Source: DASQUK01 sp035641315 (GTDB taxonomy: Bacteria; Actinomycetota; Acidimicrobiia; Acidimicrobiales; VFJN01). From it: a stretch of DNA of 64,000 nucleotides. Within the stretch, counting starts at the first letter, position 1. Each line of letters begins with the position of its first letter. The notes beneath the pieces are model-generated. The model saw only the letters and a program-made list of their open reading frames with translations, had not been told where the DNA came from and did no database searches. A program made the translations under genes and the position numbers. Positions 40,225-48,633 of this stretch are shown here, piece after piece. The stretch is taken from the NCBI GenBank assembly GCA_035641315.1, contig DASQUK010000048.1, positions 3,067 to 67,066 on the forward strand, given 5' to 3'.

Positions 40225-41484
40225 ATGGCCCGTCATCGCACCCCGCAGCCGCCCGTTCACGTCCGGAGCGCCCGCATGCTCGACGTGGACAAAGGCGAGC
40301 TGGTGGAGCCGGGGGAGCTGCTGATCGAGGGCCAGCGGATCGTCGCGGTGGCGCCGAGCGCGGTGCCGGAGGACGCGGTCGTGGTCCACCTCGGCGACCT
40401 GACGTTGCTTCCGGGGTTGATGGACATGGAGGTGAACCTGCTGCTGGGCGGGCCCGACCACCGCAGCCCGCTGAACGCGGTCCAGGACGACCCGGCGGTG
40501 CGCACGCTGCGGGCGGTGGCCAACGCGCGCCGGACCCTGCGGGCGGGGTTCACGACGGTGCGGAACCTGGGGCTGTTCGTCCAGACCGGCGGCCTGCTGC
40601 TCGACGTAGCCCTGCGCAAGGCGATCGACCTCGGCTGGATCGAGGGGCCGCGGGTCGTCCCGGCGGGTCACGCGATCACGCCCACGGGCGGGCACCTCGA
40701 CCCGACGATGTTCCAGGCGTTCGCCCCGCACGTCATGCCGCTGACGGTCGAGGAGGGCATCGCCGACGGCGTCAGCCAGGTGCGCCGCGCCGTGCGGTAC
40801 CAGATCAAGCACGGGGCGCAGCTGATCAAGGTGTGCGCGTCCGGCGGCGTGATGTCGCACACGGGCCCCGCCGGCGCTCAGCAGTACTCCGACGACGAGC
40901 TGCGCACGATCGCCGACGAGGCCCACCGGGCGGGGCTGAAGGTGGCGGCCCACGCCCACGGCGACGACGGCATCCGGGCGGCGATCGAAGCGGGCATCGA
41001 CTGCATCGAGCACGGCTCGCTCATGAGCGATGCGACGCTCGACCTGATGATCGAGCGCGGCACGTTCCTGGTGCCGACCACCTACCTCGCAGACGGGATG
41101 GACGTCTCGCACGCGGCGCCCGAGCTGCAGGCCAAGGCGGCGGAGGTGTTCCCACGCGCCAAGGAGACGATCCGCAAGGCGGTCGAGCGCGGGGCGCGCA
41201 TCGCGTGCGGCACGGACGCGCCGGCCATCCCGCACGGTCAGAACGCCAAGGAGCTGCTCGCTCTCGTCGATCGCGGCATGACGCCGCTCCAGGCGATCCG
41301 GGCGGCGACCACCGTGTCGGCCGAGCTGATCGACGCCGACGACCGCGGCCGCCTCGAGCCCGGCCTCCTCGCCGACGTCATCGCCGTTCCTGGCGATCCC
41401 CTGGCGGACATCGGCGTGACCGAGGACGTCCGGTTCGTGATGAAGGGCGGCGAGGTGTACCGCAACGACTCGGGCGCCGCGTAG
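40225..41484 (+). CDS. Amidohydrolase (imidazolonepropionase-like, COG1228) with altered metal motif
   Basis: This 419-residue hydrolase has a composite beta-sandwich (VRSARMLDVDKGELVEPGEL) and a TIM barrel. Active-site parts visible are IKVCASGGVMSHTGP (carboxylated Lys), LKVAAHAHGDDGIRAAIEAG (His), DCIEHGSLMSDATL (His), and ACGTDAPAIPHGQNAKELLA (Asp). The first-strand HxH found in nearly all binuclear members is missing: the position reads LLPGLMDMEVN. The enzyme may bind one metal or have changed function. The ATG at 40225 has GAAGGAGCGCACC upstream. It is divergent from the amidohydrolase-monooxygenase operon and may share its control. Confidence 0.87.
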   Translation: MARHRTPQPPVHVRSARMLDVDKGELVEPGELLIEGQRIVAVAPSAVPEDAVVVHLGDLTLLPGLMDMEVNLLLGGPDHRSPLNAVQDDPAVRTLRAVANARRTLRAGFTTVRNLGLFVQTGGLLLDVALRKAIDLGWIEGPRVVPAGHAITPTGGHLDPTMFQAFAPHVMPLTVEEGIADGVSQVRRAVRYQIKHGAQLIKVCASGGVMSHTGPAGAQQYSDDELRTIADEAHRAGLKVAAHAHGDDGIRAAIEAGIDCIEHGSLMSDATLDLMIERGTFLVPTTYLADGMDVSHAAPELQAKAAEVFPRAKETIRKAVERGARIACGTDAPAIPHGQNAKELLALVDRGMTPLQAIRAATTVSAELIDADDRGRLEPGLLADVIAVPGDPLADIGVTEDVRFVMKGGEVYRNDSGAA

Positions 41485-41493
41485 GACCGCGGG

Positions 41494-42201
41494 TCAGGCC
41501 GCCGGTCCGGCGCCGATGCCGTGGATCAGGAGCTCCCACAGGTCCTCGTCGCCACTCCCGTCGCGGATCGACGTGCCGCTGATCGTCGTCGAGAACGCGT
41601 TGAAGCTGATGGCCTGGATGAGGATGCCGGCGATCCGCCGGTGGGGGAGGTCGGGGCGGATGGCACCGGCCTGCGCCGCCTCGTCGAGCAACTCCTCGAG
41701 CAGCGACACGAGCGGAACGTAGGCCCGGGACGCCTCCTTCGGGTGATCGGTGAGGAGCTGCTGGGCGAAGGCGCCCATTGCGGGGTTTGGGCCCTTCTTC
41801 GGGGCGCGACCCTTGGGTGCGGGCCGGCACACCTGGTAGTACTCGACCGCGAAGCGATGGAGGCGGTCGAGGGGGTCGTCCTCCTTGGCGATGACCTCGC
41901 GCAGGTGCTCGGCAGTCGAGCGCACCGACTCCTCGAACAGCGCGAGCAGGAGCTCGTGCTTCCCGGCGAAGTACTGGTAGAAGCTCCGGAGCGACTGGCC
42001 CGACCGCTCGACCACTTCCTGGACGGTGAAGTCCTTGGTCGACTCGCTGTACATGAACTCGAGCGCCGCGTCGAGGAAGCGCTGCACACGCTTCTCGGCG
42101 CGCGACCGAGCCGGGTCGAGCGACCGAGCCACGGCCAGCTCCCGCCAGCTGCCGGGATGAGCGGTCGCCGCGGCCTCGGCCGCAGGTTCGTTTCGCGCCA
42201 T
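41494..42201 (-). CDS. TetR family transcriptional regulator
   Basis: This 235-residue regulator's DNA-binding domain is at about residues 37-90: RVQRFLDAALEFMYSESTKD, then FTVQEVVERSGQSLRSFYQY, then FAGKHELLLALFEESVRST. The SLRSFYQYFAGK form is common in mycobacterial-type lipid and steroid regulators. A C-terminal effector domain follows. Start ATG 42201 is supported by a minus-strand TACGCT box (42208-42213) six nt upstream, implying a leaderless mRNA. It is divergent from the KshB-like reductase gene and probably binds the inverted repeats at 42301-42330. It is convergent with, and nearly abuts, the COG1228 hydrolase. Confidence 0.9.
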   Translation of the reverse strand: MARNEPAAEAAATAHPGSWRELAVARSLDPARSRAEKRVQRFLDAALEFMYSESTKDFTVQEVVERSGQSLRSFYQYFAGKHELLLALFEESVRSTAEHLREVIAKEDDPLDRLHRFAVEYYQVCRPAPKGRAPKKGPNPAMGAFAQQLLTDHPKEASRAYVPLVSLLEELLDEAAQAGAIRPDLPHRRIAGILIQAISFNAFSTTISGTSIRDGSGDEDLWELLIHGIGAGPAA

Positions 42202-42300
42202 GGGCCCAGCGTACTCGGCGGTAACGAAACGCCGCGCCATTGGAGAGGATCGATCGCGATTTTCAAGAGGGGTGCTTTCGTGCGTCCGCCATGCAGCGCG

Positions 42301-42335
42301 GTTCTCGCAATCCGAGAACAGCGTTCTGCTAGCCT
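42301..42335 (+). promoter_or_regulatory. Operator and -10 region of the KshB-like reductase gene
   Basis: GTTCTCG-N5-CGAGAAC (42301-42319) is a perfect inverted repeat and overlaps a second one, AGAAC-AGC-GTTCT (42315-42327). A TAGCCT box (42330-42335) ends 6 nt before the ATG, so the gene looks leaderless and the palindromes occupy the -35 region, as expected for a TetR repressor site. The 12-mer AATCCGAGAACA (42309-42320) recurs before the acyl-CoA synthetase at 56415. Confidence 0.55.
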
Positions 42336-42341
42336 TGTCGC

Positions 42342-43436
42342 ATGGGCGACCTCCCGGCCCGCACTCTCGACGGCGACCACGACGAGGTCCGGCGCGCACA
42401 CGGCTACCACGTCCTCCAGGTCAAGGAGGTCGTCCAGGAGACCCACGACACGCGGTCGTTCGTGCTCGACGTCCCCGCTGAGCTGGCCGACACCTTCCGG
42501 TACCGGGCGGGTCAGTTCTGCACGTTCCGGGTCCGCATCGGCGGCGAGCAGCTCCTGCGGTCCTACTCGATGTCGAGCGCTCCGGAGACCGACCGTGACC
42601 TCACGGTGACCGTCAAGCGTGTCGAGGGCGGTCTGGTCTCCAACTGGTTCAACGACGAGGTGGCGGCGGGCGACGTCCTCGAGCTCACCAGGCCGGCCGG
42701 CGTCTTCTGCGTGCGCGGCGGCTCCCGCCCTGTGGTGGCGTTCTGCGGCGGCAGCGGCATCACACCGGTCATGTCGATCGCCAAGAGCGTGCTGGCGACG
42801 ACGGGCCGGTCCGTGCGGCTGCTCTACGCCAATCGCGACCGCGCGTCGGTGATCTTCGACGAGGACCTGCGGTCGTTGGGGGCGCGCCATACCCGCCGCC
42901 TCGACGTGCGCCACCACTTCGACAGCGACGGCGGCTTCCTCGACGCGGGCGCCGTCGCCGAGTTCACCGGGTCCGCCGCCCCCGGCCTCGACGCCGACTT
43001 CTACATCTGTGGGCCGGGACCGTTCATGCAGCTGGTCGAGGCGACGCTGCACGACGCCGGTGTCGATCCTGCGCGCATCTCGATCGAGCGCTTCGACGCC
43101 GCCGGTGAGCCCGCCGGCACCGTCCCCGCCGCTCCCGCGGGCGACGACGCCGAGGTGCCCGACTCGGTGACCGTGATCCTCGCCGGCAAGAAGGTCACCA
43201 TCGGCTACCAGCCGGGCGACACCGTGCTGGAGACCGCTCGCCGCGGTGGGCTGCAGGCTCCGTTCTCCTGCGAGGCCGGCAACTGTGCCACCTGCATGGC
43301 CATCCTGCGCGAGGGTTCCGCCGCCATGCGGGCCAACAACGCGCTGACTCCCGACGAGGTGGAGGAAGGGTGGATCCTGACGTGCCAGGCGCTTCCCGAG
43401 GGTCGCACCGTCACCGTCGAGTACGAAGCGTTCTAA
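42342..43436 (+). CDS. Ferredoxin-NADP reductase with C-terminal 2Fe-2S domain (KshB/PaaE/HmpA-like)
   Basis: This 364-residue electron-transfer protein has an FAD-binding barrel (about 20-120: YRAGQFCTFRVRIGGEQLLR, then SYSMSSAPE). The NAD domain (about 125-235) shows VVAFCGGSGITPVMSIAKSV and FYICGPGPFMQLVEATLH. The plant-type ferredoxin domain (about 270-364) has the cluster motif CEAGNCATC and a fourth Cys in ILTCQ. Order and length match KshB, the reductase of 3-ketosteroid 9-alpha-hydroxylase, and other Rieske-oxygenase reductases. It passes electrons from NAD(P)H to an oxygenase; the Rieske protein at 27447 is the only one in the window. It is divergent from a TetR gene with palindromic operator sequence between them. 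Confidence 0.9.
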   Translation: MGDLPARTLDGDHDEVRRAHGYHVLQVKEVVQETHDTRSFVLDVPAELADTFRYRAGQFCTFRVRIGGEQLLRSYSMSSAPETDRDLTVTVKRVEGGLVSNWFNDEVAAGDVLELTRPAGVFCVRGGSRPVVAFCGGSGITPVMSIAKSVLATTGRSVRLLYANRDRASVIFDEDLRSLGARHTRRLDVRHHFDSDGGFLDAGAVAEFTGSAAPGLDADFYICGPGPFMQLVEATLHDAGVDPARISIERFDAAGEPAGTVPAAPAGDDAEVPDSVTVILAGKKVTIGYQPGDTVLETARRGGLQAPFSCEAGNCATCMAILREGSAAMRANNALTPDEVEEGWILTCQALPEGRTVTVEYEAF

Positions 43437-43444
43437 CCCGTCTG

Positions 43445-43535
43445 GCGAGGCAACACGGTCCGGCGGGACGGCCGCGAGGCAATACGGTCCGGGGGCTGGT
43501 CCTCATTGCCTCGGGCTGCCGCCAGCGGACTCTAT
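43445..43535. repeat. Degenerate relative of the 18754/19890 palindrome
   Basis: The gap between convergent genes contains GCGAGGCAACACGGTCC and GCGAGGCAATACGGTCC in one orientation. It also has CATTGCCTCG and the altered CTATTGGCTCA in the other. These are the same GAGGCAATA unit as copies A and B, but the spacing and inner arms differ. It probably acts as a bidirectional terminator. Confidence 0.55.
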
Positions 43536-43539
43536 TGGC

Positions 43540-44304
43540 TCACGTGTTGCGGCCGCCGTTGACGCCGATGACCTGCCCGGTGATGTAGCCGGCATCGTCG
43601 GAGACCAGGAACCCGCACGCGGCGGCGATGTCGTCGGGCCGCCCGGGCCGTCGCACCGGCGTCATCTCGGCGATGCGGTCGACGCTCGTCCCGAGGCGGC
43701 CCTCCTCCTCAGACGCCCGGAGCATCGGCGTGTCGATGAAACCCGGCGGGATGGTGTTCACCGTGATGCCCCTTGGGCCGAACTCGAGCGCCAGCGCCTT
43801 GGTGAAGCCGATGAGCCCGGCCTTGGACGACACGTAGTGCACCATGAACTGCTGCCCGCCCTGCGCGCTCGACGACGAGATGTTCACGATCCGGCCCCAG
43901 CCCGCGTCGATCATGTCCGGTAGCACCGCCTGAGTGCAGTAGAAGGGGCCGTTGAGGTTCACGGCGATGATCCGGTCCCACTCCTCGTCGGTGATCTTCA
44001 GGAACGGCGTGAAGCCTGGCAGTCCGGCGTTGTTGACGAGCACGAGCACCGGTCCGAGCGCGTCCCGCACGCGCTGCACGGCGTCGTTCACCCGCCCGCG
44101 GTCGGACACGTCCACGCCGCAGGCGACCGCCTCGTGGCCCTTCTCGCGCAGCGCGTCGGCCACGGTCTCGGCGGCCGCCTCGTTCAGGTCGAGGATCGCG
44201 ACGGCGTGCCCGTCCTCGGCCAGCCGTTGGGCGATGGCGCGCCCGATCCCGGACCCGGCACCGGTCACGATCGCGGTTCGTCGTGCGCTCATGTGTGCGC
44301 TCAT
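43540..44304 (-). CDS. SDR family oxidoreductase (FabG-like)
   Basis: This 254-residue classical short-chain dehydrogenase has TAIVTGAGSGIGRAIAQRLA, with Asp in VAILDLNEAA for NAD. VLVNNAGLPGFTPFLKITDE carries the NNAG motif, NISSSSAQGGQQFMVHYVSS the catalytic Ser and Tyr, then AGLIGFTKALALEFGPRGI and ITGQVIGVNGG. It likely oxidises a 3-hydroxyacyl-CoA or alcohol intermediate. Its ATG overlaps the stop of the acyl-CoA synthetase gene (ATGA), so the two are coupled: activation of an acid followed by oxidation. A second in-frame ATG lies four codons on. Confidence 0.92.
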   Translation of the reverse strand: MSAHMSARRTAIVTGAGSGIGRAIAQRLAEDGHAVAILDLNEAAAETVADALREKGHEAVACGVDVSDRGRVNDAVQRVRDALGPVLVLVNNAGLPGFTPFLKITDEEWDRIIAVNLNGPFYCTQAVLPDMIDAGWGRIVNISSSSAQGGQQFMVHYVSSKAGLIGFTKALALEFGPRGITVNTIPPGFIDTPMLRASEEEGRLGTSVDRIAEMTPVRRPGRPDDIAAACGFLVSDDAGYITGQVIGVNGGRNT

Positions 44305-45950
44305 GTGACGGTCTCCTCCTGCATGGCAACGAGCTGCCCGTCCCGGAGCTGCTGGCGCAGCCGGAACTTCTGGATCTTGCCGGACGGCGTGCGGGGGAAC
44401 TCCCGTACCTCGTAGAGGGACTCCGGCCACTTCTGGCGGGCCAGCCCGGCGGCGGCGAGGTGCGTGCGCACATCGTCGAGCGTCGTAGCCGGCACCCCGG
44501 CACGCACCTGGAACACGGCGGCCGCGTGCTCGCCGAGGCGTTCGTCGGGTGCGGCGACGACGGCGACCTCGGCGACGCCGTCCATGCGCAGCAGGAGCTC
44601 CTCCACCTCCTGGGCGCTGACGTTCTCGCCGCCGCGGATGATGATGTCCGACACGCGATCGGTGATCGTGAGGTAGCCGTCGTCGTCGAGCACGCCGACG
44701 TCGCCCGTCCGGTACCAGCCGTCGTCGTCGAACACGGCTGCGGTGAGGTCGGGGTCTGTGTACCCGACGAAGCAGTCGGGGCCCCGGCTCAGGATCTGCC
44801 CGTCGGGGTCGAGGCGCACCTCGACGCCCGGCAACGGGTGGCCGTCGGTGGTGAGCCGCTTGGTCTCGGGGTCGTCGAGCAGTGACCCGGTGATGGAGGG
44901 GTGCTCGGTGCTGCCGTAGGAGCGGAACACCTTGATCCCGAGGCGCGTCGCCCGTTCGGTGACCGCGACCGGGACGGTCGACCCGCCGAGCCCGGCGAAG
45001 GGCATCAGCGCCAGGTGCTCGTCGCTGAAGTCGGGATGGTCGAGGAGGCTGGTCAGGAAGTAGGTCGCGCCGCCCCCGACGCTGAGGCCCTCGTCGAGCA
45101 TCATGCGCAGCACCTCGCCGGGGTCCCAGACGTCGATCAGGTTGACGGGCCGCGGGCGCAGCAGCGGCACCAGGAACGCGTTGAGCATGCCGATGAAGTG
45201 GCCGACCGGTGCTCCGGTGATCTGCGGTGGCCCGCCGCCGGGGAAGAGATGATCGAGCTGGCGGGTCTCGCAGCCGATCGTGCGGTGCGAGTGCACCACG
45301 CCCTTCGGGTCACGCGTCGTGCCGGACGTGAAGGCGACCAGCGCCGGGGTGTCGGGGTCGACGGCGGCGGGCGCCGGCATGGGTTCGGCGTCGAGCATGG
45401 CCTCGAACGGCGTCGCCCCGGCCGGCAGCTTCCCGGCGGGCGTGGCGCCCGCCACCAACCACAGCGGCTGGGGACGGCGCGACAGCAGGTCCTCGTAGGT
45501 GGCCAGGTAGTCGTTGTGGCCGAACCGGTCGGCCGTCACGATCGCCTCGGGTTCCGTCGCCCGGAGGATGTAGTCGACCTCCTTGGCGCCGTAGAAGTGC
45601 ACGATCGGGACGACGACGGCTCCCAGGTAGGCGGCCGCCCAGAACGAGATGCCGGCCTCCACCCAGTTGGGGAGCTGACACGCCACGACGTCGCCCGGCC
45701 CGATGCCCCGGGAACGGAGGGCTGCCGCCAGGGAGCGCGCCGCCCGGTCGACGTCGGCGAACGTGCCCGACCACGGCCGCACCTTGGAGCGCACACGGAA
45801 CCCCGCGTCGGCCATGCTCCCGAGGCCGTCGGCCACCATCGCTCCCAGCGTGGCGTCGTTCCACCAGCCCTCGGCTAGGTAGCGCTGGGCGCGCACCGGC
45901 TCGGTTGCACGCAGCTGCCACCTGTCCCGACCGACGCTGATCGGTTGCAC
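44301..45950 (-). CDS. Acyl-CoA synthetase (AMP-forming; cyclohexanecarboxylate-CoA ligase-like)
   Basis: This 549-residue adenylate-forming ligase has the P-loop-like motif AFTSGTTRDPKGVVHSH (about 207-223), SYGSTEHPSITGS (A5), WYRTGDVGVLDDDGYLTITD (A7 and A8 Asp), RVSDIIIRGGENVSAQEVEE (hinge) and the catalytic Lys in RTPSGKIQKFRL (A10). It activates a carboxylic acid to acyl-AMP and then acyl-CoA. The N-terminal region resembles the cyclohexanecarboxylate-CoA ligase-like branch. Start GTG 45950. It is the first gene of a two-gene unit with the SDR and is divergent from the FadD3-like synthetase. Confidence 0.9.
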   Translation of the reverse strand: MQPISVGRDRWQLRATEPVRAQRYLAEGWWNDATLGAMVADGLGSMADAGFRVRSKVRPWSGTFADVDRAARSLAAALRSRGIGPGDVVACQLPNWVEAGISFWAAAYLGAVVVPIVHFYGAKEVDYILRATEPEAIVTADRFGHNDYLATYEDLLSRRPQPLWLVAGATPAGKLPAGATPFEAMLDAEPMPAPAAVDPDTPALVAFTSGTTRDPKGVVHSHRTIGCETRQLDHLFPGGGPPQITGAPVGHFIGMLNAFLVPLLRPRPVNLIDVWDPGEVLRMMLDEGLSVGGGATYFLTSLLDHPDFSDEHLALMPFAGLGGSTVPVAVTERATRLGIKVFRSYGSTEHPSITGSLLDDPETKRLTTDGHPLPGVEVRLDPDGQILSRGPDCFVGYTDPDLTAAVFDDDGWYRTGDVGVLDDDGYLTITDRVSDIIIRGGENVSAQEVEELLLRMDGVAEVAVVAAPDERLGEHAAAVFQVRAGVPATTLDDVRTHLAAAGLARQKWPESLYEVREFPRTPSGKIQKFRLRQQLRDGQLVAMQEETVT

Positions 45951-46037
45951 CGGGCCCCTCCTTCCCTTCTCGTGACGCTGTCGCTCGCTCCCCTCGGCTT
46001 CCTCGGGGCTGGACGACGTAGTTTACAGTAGGAGAGA

Positions 46038-47618
46038 ATGACGTTCTCCGCACAGACCATCCCAGCCATGACCGCGGCGGCGGCGGAGCGGTTCGGCGGC
46101 CAGCTCGCAATCGTCGATGGTGACACCCGGCTCTCGTTCGCCGAGCTGTTCGAGGAGGCCCGCACGTTCGGCGCCGCCCTCGTCGCCTCCGACATCCAGC
46201 CGGGCGAGCGGGTGTCGATCTGGGCCTTCAACAGCGTCGAATGGGTGATCGCGGCGCTGGGCCTCTGGCAGGCGGGCGCGGTGCTCGTCCCGATCAACAC
46301 GCGGTTCAAGGGCGCCGAGGCCGCCGACATCCTGAGGCGCAGCCATGCCCGGGCGCTGATCACGATCACCGACTTCCTCGACACCGACTACGTCGCCATG
46401 CTGCGGGCCACCGGCATCGACCTGCCGGACCTGCGGACCATCGTTGTCGCGCAGGGCAAGGCGCCGAAGGGCACCGAGAGTTGGGCCGGCTTCCTGGCCC
46501 GTGCGACCGACGACGGCCGGGCCGAGGTCGACCGCCGCCGGGCCGCCGTCACCGCTGACGATCCGTCGGACATCCTCTTCACCTCCGGGACCACCGGCGT
46601 GCCGAAGGGCGTGGTGTCCACCCAGAGCCGCACGCTCACCGTTGCGAGGGACTGGGTCCCGATGACCGGTCTGGTGCCGGGCGACCGCTACCTCCAGGTG
46701 AACCCGTACTTCCACATGTTCGGGCTCAAATCCGGCATCCTCACGTCGCTCGCCGCGGGCGTGACGATGCTGCCGGAACCGGTGTTCGACGTGGGCCGAG
46801 CCCTGCAGCGGATCGAGCAGGAGCGGGTGACCGTCCTCCCCGGAGCTCCGACGCTCTACCAGTCGATCCTCGACTACCCGGACCGCGACAGCTACGACCT
46901 GTCGAGCCTGCGAACCGGGACGATCGGCGCTGCCGACATCCCGGTGGAGCTGATCCGGCGCATCTTCGACGAGCTGCCGTACAAGGTGATGGTCTCCGGC
47001 TACGGGCTCACCGAGGGCGGCACCGCCTGCTCCACCGCACCGGACGACGACCCCGAGACGATCGCCAGGACGGTCGGCCGGCCGCGGCCCACCTTCGAGC
47101 TGCGCTTGGTCGACCAGGATGGCAACGATGTACCCCAAGGCGAGGCGGGGGAGATCCTGCTGCGGGGCGCCAGCGTCATGCTGGAGTACCTCGACGACCC
47201 CGAGGCCACGGCCCAGGCGCTCTCGCCCGACGGCTGGCTGAAGACCGGCGACATCGGCCAGATGACCGACGCCGGTTGCCTGAAGATCGTGGGTCGGGTG
47301 AAGGACATGTTCATCGTCGGCGGGTTCAACGCCTACCCGGCGGAGATCGAGAACATCCTGCTCCGCCACCCCGATGTGCAGCGGGTGGCGGTGATCGGCA
47401 TCCCCGACCGGCGCCTGGGTGAGGTCGGCATGGCGTTCGTCGTGCGCCGGCCGGGCTCCGCGGTCACCGCCGACGACATCATCGAGTGGTCGCGGGACCA
47501 GATGGCCAACTACAAGGCGCCCCGTGTCGTCGAGTTCCTCGACGAGCTGCCTCTCAACGCCACCGGCAAGGTGGTCAAGGACGCGCTGCGCGAGCGCGCC
47601 GCGAAGCGGCGTACTTGA
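46038..47618 (+). CDS. Acyl-CoA synthetase, FadD3-like
   Basis: This 526-residue adenylate-forming ligase has ILFTSGTTGVPKGVVSTQSR (about 179-198), NPYFHMFGLKSGILTSLAAG, and RVTVLPGAPTLYQSILDYPD. SGYGLTEGGTACSTAPDDDP, WLKTGDIGQMTDAGCLKIVG, RVKDMFIVGGFNAYPAEIEN and the Lys of NATGKVVKDAL complete the set. Several of these segments closely follow mycobacterial FadD3, which activates the steroid-ring remnant HIP (methylhexahydroindanedione propanoate), so I call it FadD3-like without claiming the substrate. The ATG at 46038 is preceded by a TACAGT box (46024-46029) ending 8 nt upstream and by AGGAGAGA, so it may be leaderless or have a minimal leader. It is divergent from the other synthetase and ends at a strong hairpin. 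Confidence 0.88.
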   Translation: MTFSAQTIPAMTAAAAERFGGQLAIVDGDTRLSFAELFEEARTFGAALVASDIQPGERVSIWAFNSVEWVIAALGLWQAGAVLVPINTRFKGAEAADILRRSHARALITITDFLDTDYVAMLRATGIDLPDLRTIVVAQGKAPKGTESWAGFLARATDDGRAEVDRRRAAVTADDPSDILFTSGTTGVPKGVVSTQSRTLTVARDWVPMTGLVPGDRYLQVNPYFHMFGLKSGILTSLAAGVTMLPEPVFDVGRALQRIEQERVTVLPGAPTLYQSILDYPDRDSYDLSSLRTGTIGAADIPVELIRRIFDELPYKVMVSGYGLTEGGTACSTAPDDDPETIARTVGRPRPTFELRLVDQDGNDVPQGEAGEILLRGASVMLEYLDDPEATAQALSPDGWLKTGDIGQMTDAGCLKIVGRVKDMFIVGGFNAYPAEIENILLRHPDVQRVAVIGIPDRRLGEVGMAFVVRRPGSAVTADDIIEWSRDQMANYKAPRVVEFLDELPLNATGKVVKDALRERAAKRRT

Positions 47619-47627
47619 CGGCCCGGC

Positions 47628-47681
47628 GCGTTCTCGCGCCTGGAATGGTCGTCCTGGCGACCAGATTGGGCGCGAGAACGC
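47628..47681. terminator. Bidirectional hairpin between convergent genes
   Basis: GCGTTCTCGCGCC (47628-47640) and GGCGCGAGAACGC (47669-47681) are perfect 13-bp complements. The loop contains a smaller hairpin (TGGTCG / CGACCA). It separates the FadD3-like gene from the convergent dehydrogenase subunit. The inner GGAATGGTCG is shared with the hairpin at 25005-25045. Confidence 0.7.
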
Positions 47682-47685
47682 GATG

Positions 47686-48633
47686 TCAGAGGGGGAGCGG
47701 CGCGGGGAGTTCCCGGCGCTCGAGGATGTCGTTGCCGAGCTCGCGGGTGAGCGAGCGCGTCGCCCCGAGGAGCTGCTCGAGCACGAGGACCCGCCTCACG
47801 TAGCGGTGGAGGGGGTGCTCGGTGGTGAAGCCGATGCCGGCGAGGACCTGCTGGCAGTGGCGGGCTGCGACCCGGGCACCGCGGCCGGCGGTGGCCTTGG
47901 CCATCGCCGCGGTCTGCGGCGCGTGGTCCAGCCACGCGGCGTCCAGCACGGCGACGGCCGACTCGATGGAGACGAGCGTCTCGGCGAGGCGGTGGCGTAC
48001 CGCCTGGAACCGGGCGATCGGGCGCCCGAACTGGATGCGGTCGAGCGCATGTTCGCGGGCCAGCTGCAGCATGCGCCTCGACGCGCCGACCAGCTCGTGT
48101 CCCAGCGCGAGCTGCCCGAGCGCGACGGCCGCCTGCCAGTCGACCGGCCCGAGCTCGCTCGCACCATCGACCCCACCGGCCAGCTCGACCAGGCCCAGCG
48201 AGGGGTCGATGCCTTCGACCGTCCGCAGCGCGAGCGATGCGGTCCCGACCTCGACGGCGACGTGCGCCTCACCGGCGCGGCCCACGATCAGCGCCGTGTC
48301 GCGCTCGCGCAGACGTGCGGTCCCCATACCGCGTACGTCGAGCCGGCCCCCGTTCAGCGCTCCAGGAGGGCTCCACTGACCGAGCGCCGGCAGCGCCACG
48401 GCCGCCGCGTCATACCCGAGGGCGTGGGCGAGCACCCGGTCGAGCGCCGAGGACGTGGCGTTTGCCGCCCCCTGCAGCTCGAACAGCACCGACACGGCGG
48501 TGCGGGTGTCGACCGACAGCGCATCCCGCCACCCGAGCTCCTCCTGCGCCGCGTCCAGCGCGGCGCCGTTGTGGCTCTCGGTGGCGTGGCGGAGGCTCCG
48601 CTCGAACAGCTCGAGATCCTCGCCTTCGATCAT
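47686..48633 (-). CDS. Acyl-CoA dehydrogenase, short FadE-type subunit
   Basis: This 315-residue protein matches the middle and C-terminal domains of acyl-CoA dehydrogenases: REHALDRIQFGRPIARFQAV, then RHRLAETLVSIESAVAVLDA, then QVLAGIGFTTEHPLHRYVRR, then LLGATRSLTRELG. Most of the N-terminal helical domain is missing or diverged. Such short subunits pair with a second dehydrogenase gene to form alpha2beta2 enzymes acting on steroid or bulky acyl-CoA side chains. The partner is the 380-residue subunit encoded 181 bp upstream. That spacing is unusually long for such pairs and contains a perfect hairpin (48647-48653 with 48657-48663) just before this start. Start ATG 48633. Confidence 0.85.
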   Translation of the reverse strand: MIEGEDLELFERSLRHATESHNGAALDAAQEELGWRDALSVDTRTAVSVLFELQGAANATSSALDRVLAHALGYDAAAVALPALGQWSPPGALNGGRLDVRGMGTARLRERDTALIVGRAGEAHVAVEVGTASLALRTVEGIDPSLGLVELAGGVDGASELGPVDWQAAVALGQLALGHELVGASRRMLQLAREHALDRIQFGRPIARFQAVRHRLAETLVSIESAVAVLDAAWLDHAPQTAAMAKATAGRGARVAARHCQQVLAGIGFTTEHPLHRYVRRVLVLEQLLGATRSLTRELGNDILERRELPAPLPL

